A stretch of DNA of 64,000 nucleotides, from the NCBI GenBank assembly GCA_963695975.1, contig CAVOIB010000011.1:124001-188000 (forward strand). Direction: 5' to 3'. Both the position numbers and the translations under genes were made by a program. The notes beneath the pieces were generated by a model. It was not told the DNA's origin. It searched no databases and was given only the letters and a program-made list of their open reading frames with translations. Shown here in pieces: positions 33,974-41,071 of the stretch (position 1 is the stretch's first letter; each line of letters opens with the position of its first letter). This stretch comes from JBBQVZ01 sp963695975. GTDB lineage: Bacteria > Actinomycetota > UBA4738 > HRBIN12.

Positions 33974-34325
33974 CGGCGGGTTCCTCGGCATGCAGACCGG
34001 CGATCAGCCGATCGATCTGCTCCGCCTGCTCGATCGTCGGGTCCTCCTCGAACTCGAGATCCGGGAGGTACTTGAGACGCACCTGACGGCCGATTGCAGC
34101 CCGTAGGTGCGGGGAGGCCGAGCGCAGGGCCGCACGTGTGCCGGACTTCGCTCGCTCGCCGCCGTAGCTCGTGTAGTAGATCCACGCATGCCGGAGGTCA
34201 GGCGTCACGCGGACGCCGGTCACGGTCACGAACCCCACGCGCGGGTCCTTCAACTTCTGGATCTCCTCGGCCAGGATCTCTCGGAACTCTTCCCCGACCC
34301 GTTCGGCACGCGTTCCCTGTGGCAT
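33966..34325 (-). CDS. rbfA: 30S ribosome-binding factor RbfA
   Basis: 119 residues, a KH-like fold factor needed for late 16S rRNA maturation and cold growth. Conserved stretches are RAERVGEEFREILAEEI, DPRVGFVTVTGVRVTPDLRHAWIYY and the end VRLKYLPDLEFEEDPTIEQ. It starts at an ATG 33 bp after the DUF503 gene. The nrnA start lies inside its last codons. Identification is firm from length, motifs and position. Confidence 0.95.
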   Translation of the reverse strand: MPQGTRAERVGEEFREILAEEIQKLKDPRVGFVTVTGVRVTPDLRHAWIYYTSYGGERAKSGTRAALRSASPHLRAAIGRQVRLKYLPDLEFEEDPTIEQAEQIDRLIAGLHAEEPADG

Positions 34326-34358
34326 GCACCCAGCCTACCGGGCCGCCGCCCCACGACC

Positions 34359-34652
34359 TCACGCCTCAGGCGAATGCAGGGTGAGCTCCGTCTCGATCAC
34401 TTCGACGCCACCCCAGGCCTCGATGAACCGCTCGACCTGCTGCATGACCTTGCGGATGTGGTAGGACTGCCCGTCGGCCGCCGCCACGGCGATCGCCGTG
34501 CGCTGCCACAGCTCGTGGTGATCGACTTCGGCGACGCTCACGTTGAAGGTGGAACGGAGCGCGTTCGTGAGCGACTTCACCACGTGGCGCTTCTGCTTCA
34601 GCGAACCGCATCCGGGGATCCGCAGGTCGAACCGCTCGAGCGCGACGAGCAT
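34359..34652 (-). CDS. DUF503 protein (YlxP-like)
   Basis: 97 residues with the family opening LRIPGCGSLKQKRHVVKSLTN and the core VAEVDHHELWQRTAIAVAAA. YlxP/DUF503 proteins occupy this place between infB and rbfA in many Gram-positive bacteria and have been linked to ribosome assembly, but their biochemical activity is not established. It begins at an ATG a few bases after infB, so it is part of the same operon. Confidence 0.93.
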   Translation of the reverse strand: MLVALERFDLRIPGCGSLKQKRHVVKSLTNALRSTFNVSVAEVDHHELWQRTAIAVAAADGQSYHIRKVMQQVERFIEAWGGVEVIETELTLHSPEA

Positions 34653-34656
34653 GGGC

Positions 34657-36798
34657 TCAGATGGAGCGGGCCACCTCGCGGACCTCGAATGCCTCGATCA
34701 GGTCGCCTTCCTTGATGTCCTGGAAGTTCTCGATCCCGATCCCGCACTCGTAGCCCTGTGCGACGTCGCGGACGTCGTCCTTGAACCGTCGGAGAGATCC
34801 GATCTTGCCTTCGTACACGACGACGCCGTCGCGCACGAGCCGGACCTTCGCGTCGCGGGGGATCGTGCCCTGCGTGACGTAGCAGCCCGCGATCACGCCC
34901 AGCCTCGGAACGCGGAACGTCGCGCGAACCTCGGCGGTTCCCAGATCCTTCTCGAGCTGTTCGGGCTTCAGCATCCCCGACAGCGCCAACTTGATGTCGT
35001 CGATCGCGTCGTAGATCACGCGGTAGAGGCGGACGTCGACGCCTTCCTTCTCGGCGAGCTCGCGCGCCTGCTTGTCGGGACGCACGTTGAAGCCGATCAC
35101 CACCGCGCTCGACGCCATCGCGAGGGAGACGTCGTCTTCGCTGATCCCGCCGGCTGCGCTCCGAACGATGTTCACGCGCACCTCGTCTTGGGGGAGCTTG
35201 AGCAGCGCGTCCGAGAGCGCACCCAACGACCCCTGCACGTCTGCCTTCACGATCAGGTTCAGCTCCGGCACCTCGGCTCGCTCGGCCTGCCGCAGCAGGT
35301 CCGTAAGCGTCGGCGGGCGCGAGACGACGAGCTCGGCCGCGCGGGTCTTCGCCTCTCGCTCGCCGGCGAGATGCCGCGCCTCTCGTTCGTCCTCGACCTG
35401 ACGGAAATCGTCGCCCGCGCTCGGAACGTGGCTCCACCCCAAGATCTGCACCGGCTTCGAGGGCGGGGCCTCATCGACCGGGTTCCCGTTCTCGTCCATC
35501 ATCGCGCGAACCTTGCAGAAGACCGTCCCCGCGACGAGGGCGTCGCCGACCACGAGCGTTCCTTTCTGGACGAGCGCCGTCGCCACCGGACCGCGCCCCT
35601 TGTCCAGGTGCGCCTCGATCACGGCGCCGCGCGCGTTGCCGGTCGGATCGCCCTTCAGTTCCTCCAGGTCCGACACGAGCAGGACCGTCTCGAGCAGTGA
35701 GTCCAGGTTCGTCTTCTCGCGCGCCGACACGTCGACGAACTCGAACGTGCCGCCCCACTCGGACGGCACGATGCCTTGCTCGACCATCTGCTGGCGGACC
35801 CGCGTGGGATCCGCCTCCTCCTTGTCGATCTTGTTCACCGCGACGATGATCGGTACGCCCGCGGCCTTCGCGTGATCGAGCGCCTCGAGCGTCTGCGGCA
35901 TCACCCCGTCGTCGGCGGCAACCACCAGGACCACGACGTCGGTGATCTTGGCGCCGCGGGCACGCATCGCCGTGAACGCCTCGTGACCAGGAGTATCGAT
36001 GAACGTGATCACGCGGTCGCCCAAGTGAGCCTGGTAGGCACCGATGTGCTGCGTGATGCCCCCGAACTCGCCGGCAACGACATCGGTCTCGCGGATCGCG
36101 TCGAGCAGCTTCGTCTTGCCGTGGTCGACATGTCCCATGACGGTCACGACGGGCGGACGGGTGACGAGCTTCGACTCGTCGACCTCGTCCTCGGGCCCGG
36201 TCTCTTCCTCCGCTTCGTCGACACCGACGATCTCGGCCGAATAGCCGAGGTCGTCGGCGATCAACATGATCTCCTCGTTCGAGAGCGACGTGGTCGCCGT
36301 GGCCATCTCGCCCGCCAAGAACAGGACCTTCACGATGTCTGCCGGCGACTTCCCGACCTTCTCCGCGATCGTCTGCGGCGTGGCCCCTCGGACGAACTGC
36401 ATCATGGGCAGGGTCGGCCTCAGCGGCGTCACTGAAGCCGGGGGCGCCATCTGGGCTGCCACGGGAGTCGGGGCGGGGATCGCGACCGCCTCCTCCGCAG
36501 GAGGGCTCACGGACGCTGCCAGCGAGATGTCGGCAACCGCCGACGGTTCCGGTTGGGCTTTGGCCGCCGCCGGCTTGGGTTTCGGCTTCGGCTTACGGGG
36601 CGTCGGCGGAGGCTCCAGCACCTCGCGACGTTTAGGGGCGACGCTCGTTGCCTTGCCGCCGCTCGCGCGTAGGCGAGGGATCAGGTCCTCGGGCACGCTC
36701 GACGAGGCCGACCGGCCGGTCGCCCCCATCTGCTCGAGCGCCGCGACCAGCTCCTTGCTCGTGACGCCGAGTTCCTTCGCGAGTTCGTGGACCCTCAC
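34657..36798 (-). CDS. infB: translation initiation factor IF-2
   Basis: GTPase that places initiator tRNA on the 30S subunit. The N-terminal IF2_N helix bundle (MRVHELAKELGVTSKELVAAL) is followed by a Pro/Ala/Lys-rich linker, a second IF2_N motif, the G domain (GHVDHGKT 222-229, DTPGHE 268-273, NKID 322-325), then domains II-IV. At 713 residues the linker is short compared with Streptomyces or Mycobacterium IF-2. The GTG start overlaps the ylxR stop codon in a GTGA, coupling the two. Confidence 0.97.
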   Translation of the reverse strand: MRVHELAKELGVTSKELVAALEQMGATGRSASSSVPEDLIPRLRASGGKATSVAPKRREVLEPPPTPRKPKPKPKPAAAKAQPEPSAVADISLAASVSPPAEEAVAIPAPTPVAAQMAPPASVTPLRPTLPMMQFVRGATPQTIAEKVGKSPADIVKVLFLAGEMATATTSLSNEEIMLIADDLGYSAEIVGVDEAEEETGPEDEVDESKLVTRPPVVTVMGHVDHGKTKLLDAIRETDVVAGEFGGITQHIGAYQAHLGDRVITFIDTPGHEAFTAMRARGAKITDVVVLVVAADDGVMPQTLEALDHAKAAGVPIIVAVNKIDKEEADPTRVRQQMVEQGIVPSEWGGTFEFVDVSAREKTNLDSLLETVLLVSDLEELKGDPTGNARGAVIEAHLDKGRGPVATALVQKGTLVVGDALVAGTVFCKVRAMMDENGNPVDEAPPSKPVQILGWSHVPSAGDDFRQVEDEREARHLAGEREAKTRAAELVVSRPPTLTDLLRQAERAEVPELNLIVKADVQGSLGALSDALLKLPQDEVRVNIVRSAAGGISEDDVSLAMASSAVVIGFNVRPDKQARELAEKEGVDVRLYRVIYDAIDDIKLALSGMLKPEQLEKDLGTAEVRATFRVPRLGVIAGCYVTQGTIPRDAKVRLVRDGVVVYEGKIGSLRRFKDDVRDVAQGYECGIGIENFQDIKEGDLIEAFEVREVARSI

Positions 36799-37067
36799 AC
36801 CGCTCCTATCAGCCGTTCCAGATCGGTCCTTAGCCTAGCGGCTTCCTCCGGTGCCAGACCCGCTCGCCACACGCGCTCGAACGCTCGCCGATCGAACGCC
36901 GCCGCCAGGCACGCCGCATCCGCGTGCACGTACGCGCCCCTACCCGCAACCGACCCCGGCGCGTCGAGCTGAGGCCCTTCGGGCCCCCGGACCACGCGCA
37001 TCAACGCGTGCTTCGACGCGGTCCTGCGGCATCCGACGCACGTCCTGATCGGAGGCGTGGATGCCAC
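36795..37067 (-). CDS. YlxR family RNA-binding protein (DUF448)
   Basis: 90 residues with the family hallmark RTCVGCRRTASKHALMRVVR and the second conserved stretch GRGAYVHADAACLAAA. YlxR proteins have an RNA-binding fold and sit between nusA and infB in most Gram-positive bacteria; a role in RNase P activity and in gene regulation has been proposed. The GTG start is four bases after the nusA stop codon. Confidence 0.93.
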   Translation of the reverse strand: MASTPPIRTCVGCRRTASKHALMRVVRGPEGPQLDAPGSVAGRGAYVHADAACLAAAFDRRAFERVWRAGLAPEEAARLRTDLERLIGAV

Positions 37068-37071
37068 GGTG

Positions 37072-38265
37072 TCAGTCCTCGGCTGGCGCTGGCTCCGCCC
37101 CGCCGGCGGGAACCTCCGCCGCCGCGATCTCGACTATGGGCCCAGACGCCGGGGCCTCGACGGCGGGCTCCTCCGCGGGCTGTGCAGGCTCGACGGCGGC
37201 CGGAGCGCGCGACTCGTCGGCGATCTGCGTCTCCGACTTGATGTCGATCCGCCATCCGGTCAACCGGGCGGCGAGCCGCGCGTTCTGTCCCTCCTTGCCG
37301 ATCGCGAGCGAAAGCTGATAGTCGGGCACGATCACGAGCGCCGTGCTCGTGGCGTCGTCGATCCTGACCTCCTTCACCTTCGCGGGCTGGAGGGCGTTCG
37401 CGACCAGCTCCGCCGCGTTCGGGCTCCACGGGACCACGTCGATCTTCTCTCCGCGCAACTCGTTCACGACCATGCGGACGCGTGACCCTTTCGGCCCTAC
37501 ACATGCGCCTACGGGGTCGACGCCCGGCTCGTTGGACGAGACCGCGATCTTCGAGCGGTGCCCCGGCTCGCGAGCCACCGCCTTGATCTCCACGATCCCT
37601 TCCTCGATCTCGGGCACCTCCAGCGCGAACAGCGACTTCAGCAGACCGGGGTGCGAGCGCGAGACGACGATCTGCGGGCCCTTCGTGCCCTTCCGGACCT
37701 CGGTGATGTATGCCTTGAGTCGCTCCCCGTGGCGGTAGGGCTCAGACGGCACCTGCTCCGCCTGCGGCAGCAGCGCCTCCACCTTCCCCAGGTCGAGCAG
37801 GGTGTACCGGCGTTCCTGCTGCTGGACGATCCCGGTCACGACGTCACCCTCGCGGCCGGCGAACTCTTCGTAGGTCATCTCGCGCTCGGCGTCGCGGAGC
37901 TTCTGGAAGATCACCTGCTTGGCGGTCTGCGCACCGATCCGCCCCTTGAACTCGTCGGTGACCTCGACCTGCTCCTCGGAGATCATCTTCATCTCCATGG
38001 CCGGCTGCTCGTCCTCCGCGAGCTCGCCTTCGTGCGGGACTTCGACCTCTTCGAGCTGCTGGAGCCAGACGCTCAGGTCGCCCGTCTCCGGGTCGATGTG
38101 CGCCCTGACCCCGACGAAGTCGTCGTCCGCTTCGGGATGCTCCTGCTTCCACCACGTCTTGTAGGCGGAGGCCATGGCCTCCTCCAAGCCGGCGAGGATC
38201 GTCTCGAAGGCGATGCCCTTCTCGCGTTCGAGCTCGCGCAAGGCGGCGATCATCTCGGCATTCAT
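37072..38265 (-). CDS. nusA: transcription termination/antitermination factor NusA
   Basis: Binds RNA polymerase and nascent RNA and tunes pausing, termination and antitermination. The N-terminal polymerase-binding domain (MNAEMIAALRELEREKGIAF), S1 domain (GDVVTGIVQQQERRYTLLDLG), KH1 (VDPVGACVGPKGSRVRMVV) and KH2 (LSLAIGKEGQNARLAARLTGW) are followed by an acidic Glu/Ala/Pro-rich tail of about 55 residues. The ATG at 38265 has GAGGAG six bases upstream and overlaps the rimP stop (ATGA), giving 397 residues. The longer open frame upstream runs through rimP in another frame and is not real. NusA may control its own operon through the hairpin at 38757-38776. Confidence 0.96.
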   Translation of the reverse strand: MNAEMIAALRELEREKGIAFETILAGLEEAMASAYKTWWKQEHPEADDDFVGVRAHIDPETGDLSVWLQQLEEVEVPHEGELAEDEQPAMEMKMISEEQVEVTDEFKGRIGAQTAKQVIFQKLRDAEREMTYEEFAGREGDVVTGIVQQQERRYTLLDLGKVEALLPQAEQVPSEPYRHGERLKAYITEVRKGTKGPQIVVSRSHPGLLKSLFALEVPEIEEGIVEIKAVAREPGHRSKIAVSSNEPGVDPVGACVGPKGSRVRMVVNELRGEKIDVVPWSPNAAELVANALQPAKVKEVRIDDATSTALVIVPDYQLSLAIGKEGQNARLAARLTGWRIDIKSETQIADESRAPAAVEPAQPAEEPAVEAPASGPIVEIAAAEVPAGGAEPAPAED

Positions 38266-38729
38266 CGTGCGCTCCTCTTCAACTCCGCGTCCCAGTCGAC
38301 GACGGTCCGGGCCGACGCGATGTCCGCGTGGTGAACACGCAGCTCCGCGTCGCCGGTGACGATCGTGACGCCGTCGTCGTCGGCGGACACCAGCGTGCCC
38401 CGCAGGCTCGTCGTCCCTTCGACCGGAGTCATCGTCCTCAGCTTCACGGTCGCACCGAGCGCCCGCTGGAACTCCGCAGGACGCCGGAGCGTCCGCTCGA
38501 TCCCCGGTGACGAAACCTCCAGCGCGTACGGACCGGGAGCGAATCCCTCGAGGTCCAGGCGCCGAGAGACCTTCTCCGACACCTCGGCGATGGTCTCGAG
38601 GTCGACCCCTCCGTCGCGATCGACGACGACCCGGAGGACCCGGCGGCCAGATTCCCGCCGGAACGCCACCTCCACCAGGTCCAGGCCGGATCCTTCGATC
38701 ACAGGCCTGACGAGTGCCTCTGCTTCCAT
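38262..38729 (-). CDS. rimP: ribosome maturation factor RimP
   Basis: Needed for 30S subunit maturation. From the ATG at 38729 it has 155 residues, the usual size, with LDLVEVAFRRESGRRVLRVV in the first domain, LEVSSPGIERTLRRPAEFQRALG in the middle and a small SH3-like C-terminal domain. A GTG-type extension to 38786 would run across the terminator-like hairpin and is rejected. It is first in the rimP-nusA-ylxR-infB operon; its stop overlaps the nusA start. Confidence 0.93.
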   Translation of the reverse strand: MEAEALVRPVIEGSGLDLVEVAFRRESGRRVLRVVVDRDGGVDLETIAEVSEKVSRRLDLEGFAPGPYALEVSSPGIERTLRRPAEFQRALGATVKLRTMTPVEGTTSLRGTLVSADDDGVTIVTGDAELRVHHADIASARTVVDWDAELKRSAR

Positions 38730-38748
38730 CGCGCCGACCGTCCCCCTC

Positions 38749-38776
38749 GACAAAGAAAGTGGGCGCACGCCCACTT
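38749..38776 (-). terminator. Intrinsic-terminator-like hairpin ahead of rimP, candidate attenuator of the nusA operon
   Basis: On the minus strand AAGTGGGC-GTGC-GCCCACTT forms a perfect 8-bp stem with a 4-base loop (38776-38757) and is followed by TCTTTG, giving an interrupted U tract UUUCUUUG with the last stem bases. It lies between a TATACT -10 at 38814-38809 and the rimP ATG at 38729. It could end transcripts coming from proS and the small gene before rimP, or act as a leader attenuator. Confidence 0.7.
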
Positions 38777-38808
38777 CCGGACACAACTCTGCTGACCGTT
38801 CGACGTTG

Positions 38809-38814
38809 AGTATA
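38809..38814 (-). promoter_or_regulatory. -10 element (TATACT) of the rimP-nusA-infB operon
   Basis: TATACT on the minus strand matches five of six bases of TATAAT, the best match in this stretch. A start near 38802 would give a leader of about 70 nt containing the terminator-like hairpin. No good -35 hexamer is visible. Confidence 0.45.
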
Positions 38815-38837
38815 GCCGCTGCGCTCGGCGCTGCTGC

Positions 38838-39122
38838 TCAGAGTGCCCTTCGCTGCCCGCCCGGCGAGTTCCACTGGTCACGGGCGTTCAGACGTCGCGC
38901 CAGTCGTGGATCAGCCCACCCATCGTGGGCCGGGACGCCCATGCGCGTGCAGGCCTCCTTGGCCGCCTCCTCGCTGGGGAACTCGTCGCGATCCCACAGG
39001 CCCGAGACATCGATCAACAGGAGATCCCACGTGTCGAGCCCCACGTGCTGGACCACCCCTTCGACCTGACGGTGCAGCTTCACGAACTCCGTCAGGTGGT
39101 ACGGCACCTTCGTGCGGCTCAT
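38838..39122 (-). CDS. Small protein of unknown function downstream of proS
   Basis: 94 residues from the ATG at 39122, ten bases after the proS stop codon. It is polar, without signal peptide or membrane helix, and rich in Asp/Glu/Arg and Trp (VGLDTWDLLLIDVSGLWDRDEF, MGVPAHDGWADPRLARRL). I do not recognise the family. Codon use resembles that of its neighbours. An in-frame extension to 39176 would overlap proS and is less likely. A terminator-like hairpin follows 61 bp after its stop codon, closing the proS transcript. Confidence 0.65.
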   Translation of the reverse strand: MSRTKVPYHLTEFVKLHRQVEGVVQHVGLDTWDLLLIDVSGLWDRDEFPSEEAAKEACTRMGVPAHDGWADPRLARRLNARDQWNSPGGQRRAL

Positions 39123-39132
39123 CGCGGGAAGC

Positions 39133-40839
39133 CTACGGCGCCGCGGCCAGCAGGTCGAGCGCTGCACCGGCAGCACCCGCGATGGGCGCCTGGGACTTCT
39201 CGCCCGTCGCGCGCAGCTTGAGGTCCACCGTCCCGGCCTCCACCCCGCGCTTGCCCACCACGATCTGCACCGGGTACCCGATCAGATCGGCATCCGCGAA
39301 CTTCACCCCTGCGGTCTGCTCCCGGTCGTCGATGACGACGTCGACGCCGCGTTCGCGGAGCTCGGCGTAGATCCGCTCCCCCTCGGCCACCGCTCCATCG
39401 TGATCGCGCGTGGCGACGACGACCGCCACTTGGAACGGCGCGAGGGCCTTGGGCCAGACGATGCCGGCGTCGTCGTGCCGCTGTTCAATCGTGGTCGCCA
39501 TGATCCGCGCGAACCCGATCCCGTAGCTCCCCATCACGTACGGCTTCTCCGAACCGTCCTCGTCGACGAACCGCGCGTTCAGCGGCTCGGAGTACCTGGT
39601 GCCGAGCTGGTAGATGTGGCCGACGACGATCGACCGTCCGATCTTCAGGGCTCCGCCGTCGATCGGACAGCGGTCGCCCTCCCGGAACTCGACCACGTCC
39701 TCCCAACGGTCGACCCGGAAGTCGCGACCGACGTTCGCCCCGGTGACGTGCCGGTCGATCTCGTTCGAGCCCGTCACCCAGTCACGGCCGCCTCGCACGG
39801 TCAGGTCGGCGAAGATCGTCACGGATCCATCGAGGCCTTGCGGGCCCACGTACCCCTTCACGAAACCCCGCGCCGGGAAGTCGTTCTCGTCGAGCGGGCG
39901 GACCTTTTCGGGGAAGACCAGCTTCTCGAGCTTGTTCACGCTCACCTCGCGGTCGCCAGGCACGAGGACGGCGGCGGTCTTCCCGCCCACGTCGAACATC
40001 ACGCACTTGAGCGTCCGCGACGGCTCGACACCCAACAGGGTGGCGAGCGCGTCGATCGTCGGAGTGTCCGGGGTATCGATCTCCGCGAGCGCCTCGGTTC
40101 CCTCCCCCGCGGGCTCCGGAGGCATCGGCCGCGCAGCCTCGCTGTCCGCGAGGTAGTCACCGTTCTCACATTCGACGAACAGGTCCTCACCGACGGTCGC
40201 GCGGGCCATGAACTCGTGGTTGATGCCCCCGCCGATCTGTCCCGGGTCGGCCTCGACGATCACGTGGTCCACGCCGCAGCGGGTGAAGATCCGCTGGTAG
40301 GCCTCGAACATGGTCCGGTAAGACTCGCGCATGCCCTCCTCGTCCCGGTCGATCGAGTACGCGTCCTTCATCAGGAACTCGCGCACGCGGAGCATCCCGA
40401 ACCGCGGCCGGAACTCGTCGCGGTACTTCCACTCCACCTGGTAGACGTTCATCGGGAGGTCTCGGTAGGAGGGCATGTCACCGGCGGCAAGGAGCGCAAC
40501 GACCTCCTCCTGCGTCGGGCCGAGGATCAGATCCCTCCCGTGACGGTCGGTCAACGTGAAGAGCGTCTCGCCGTACAGCTCGTACCGGCCCGATGCCCTC
40601 CACGGGTCTGCGGGCAGCAGGATCGGCATCCGGAGCTCGATCGCACCGGCCGCCTCCATCTCCTCGCGAACGATGGCTTCGATCTTGCGCATGGTCCGCA
40701 AGCCGAGCGGGAGGATCGTGTAGACGCCCGACATCGTCTGCCGAACGAACCCGCCGCGGAGCAGGAGGCGGTGGCTCGCGATCTCGGCCTCGGCCGGATC
40801 CTCGCGGAGCGTGGGCACGAAGAACTTGGACAGGCGCAT
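39133..40839 (-). CDS. proS: prolyl-tRNA synthetase, bacterial type
   Basis: 568 residues. The class II catalytic core has motif 1 around LLRGGFVRQTMSGVYTILPLG, motif 2 (YRDEFRPRFGMLRVREFLMKDAYS) and motif 3 (MGSYGIGFARIMA). Between motifs 2 and 3 an inserted YbaK-type editing domain (about 225-380, TLKCVMFDVGGKTAAVLVPGDREV) removes mischarged Ala-tRNA. The C-terminal anticodon-binding domain follows. TATCCT lies ten bases before the ATG. proS belongs to the conserved dxr-rseP-ispG-proS order; trpE-trpG is inserted just upstream, facing away. Confidence 0.96.
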   Translation of the reverse strand: MRLSKFFVPTLREDPAEAEIASHRLLLRGGFVRQTMSGVYTILPLGLRTMRKIEAIVREEMEAAGAIELRMPILLPADPWRASGRYELYGETLFTLTDRHGRDLILGPTQEEVVALLAAGDMPSYRDLPMNVYQVEWKYRDEFRPRFGMLRVREFLMKDAYSIDRDEEGMRESYRTMFEAYQRIFTRCGVDHVIVEADPGQIGGGINHEFMARATVGEDLFVECENGDYLADSEAARPMPPEPAGEGTEALAEIDTPDTPTIDALATLLGVEPSRTLKCVMFDVGGKTAAVLVPGDREVSVNKLEKLVFPEKVRPLDENDFPARGFVKGYVGPQGLDGSVTIFADLTVRGGRDWVTGSNEIDRHVTGANVGRDFRVDRWEDVVEFREGDRCPIDGGALKIGRSIVVGHIYQLGTRYSEPLNARFVDEDGSEKPYVMGSYGIGFARIMATTIEQRHDDAGIVWPKALAPFQVAVVVATRDHDGAVAEGERIYAELRERGVDVVIDDREQTAGVKFADADLIGYPVQIVVGKRGVEAGTVDLKLRATGEKSQAPIAGAAGAALDLLAAAP

Positions 40840-40849
40840 GAGGTTCCAC

Positions 40850-40855
40850 AGGATA
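40850..40855 (-). promoter_or_regulatory. -10 element (TATCCT) before proS
   Basis: On the minus strand TATCCT ends ten bases before the proS ATG. No Shine-Dalgarno sequence lies between, so the leader would be only a few bases long. Confidence 0.4.
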
Positions 40856-40876
40856 GCGGTCGCCGGTCAGCCGCCG

Positions 40877-40905
40877 TTGACGCCCCAGGCGACGGGTGGG
40901 AGCAT
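40877..40905 (+). promoter_or_regulatory. Candidate promoter of the trp leader
   Basis: TTGACG (40877-40882) and GAGCAT (40900-40905) are 17 bp apart. The -35 is good; the -10 is poor. Initiation would fall at or near the ATG of the leader peptide at 40915, making the leader peptide mRNA essentially leaderless. Confidence 0.4.
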
Positions 40906-40914
40906 CGCGGCCTG

Positions 40915-40983
40915 ATGCGGACGCACGGGACGACCTGGGTCTGGCGCCGGGGCTCGCGGAGCCCGGTGCCGGCGCGCGTCTGA
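40915..40983 (+). CDS. trpL: trp operon leader peptide
   Basis: A 22-codon reading frame, MRTHGTTWVWRRGSRSPVPARV, with tryptophan codons at positions 8 and 10 (TGG GTC TGG). It lies between the candidate promoter and a strong intrinsic terminator ahead of trpE. Two Trp in 22 residues directly before trpE is the classic sign of ribosome-mediated attenuation. No good ribosome-binding site is present; a GGGAG lies 12 bases upstream. It is too short for standard gene callers. Confidence 0.85.
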   Translation: MRTHGTTWVWRRGSRSPVPARV

Positions 40984-41041
40984 CCCCAGCGCCGCACCCA
41001 ACCACCCGCGAGCCCCGGACCCTGCGGTCCGGGGTTCTTTT
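40947..41041 (+). promoter_or_regulatory. Tryptophan attenuator of trpE-trpG with terminator and antiterminator
   Basis: Terminator: CCCCGGACC-CTGC-GGTCCGGGG (41013-41034, 9-bp perfect stem) followed by TTCTTTT. Antiterminator: CCGGGGCTCGCGG (40947-40959, directly after the Trp codons) is perfectly complementary over 13 bases to CCGCGAGCCCCGG (41006-41018), which includes the first six bases of the terminator stem, so the two structures exclude each other. A third option pairs 40947-40955 with 40959-40966 inside the leader frame and frees the terminator. Ribosome stalling at the Trp codons would select between them. Confidence 0.85.
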
Positions 41042-41071
41042 GTTCCTGTAACGACGAAGGGAGCGCAGCAC

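Noticed and set aside
37072..38874. 600-residue NusA with a long N-terminal extension
   Set aside because: The extra 203 residues lie over rimP in another frame, have no protein-like pattern, and the internal ATG at 38265 has a good ribosome-binding site.
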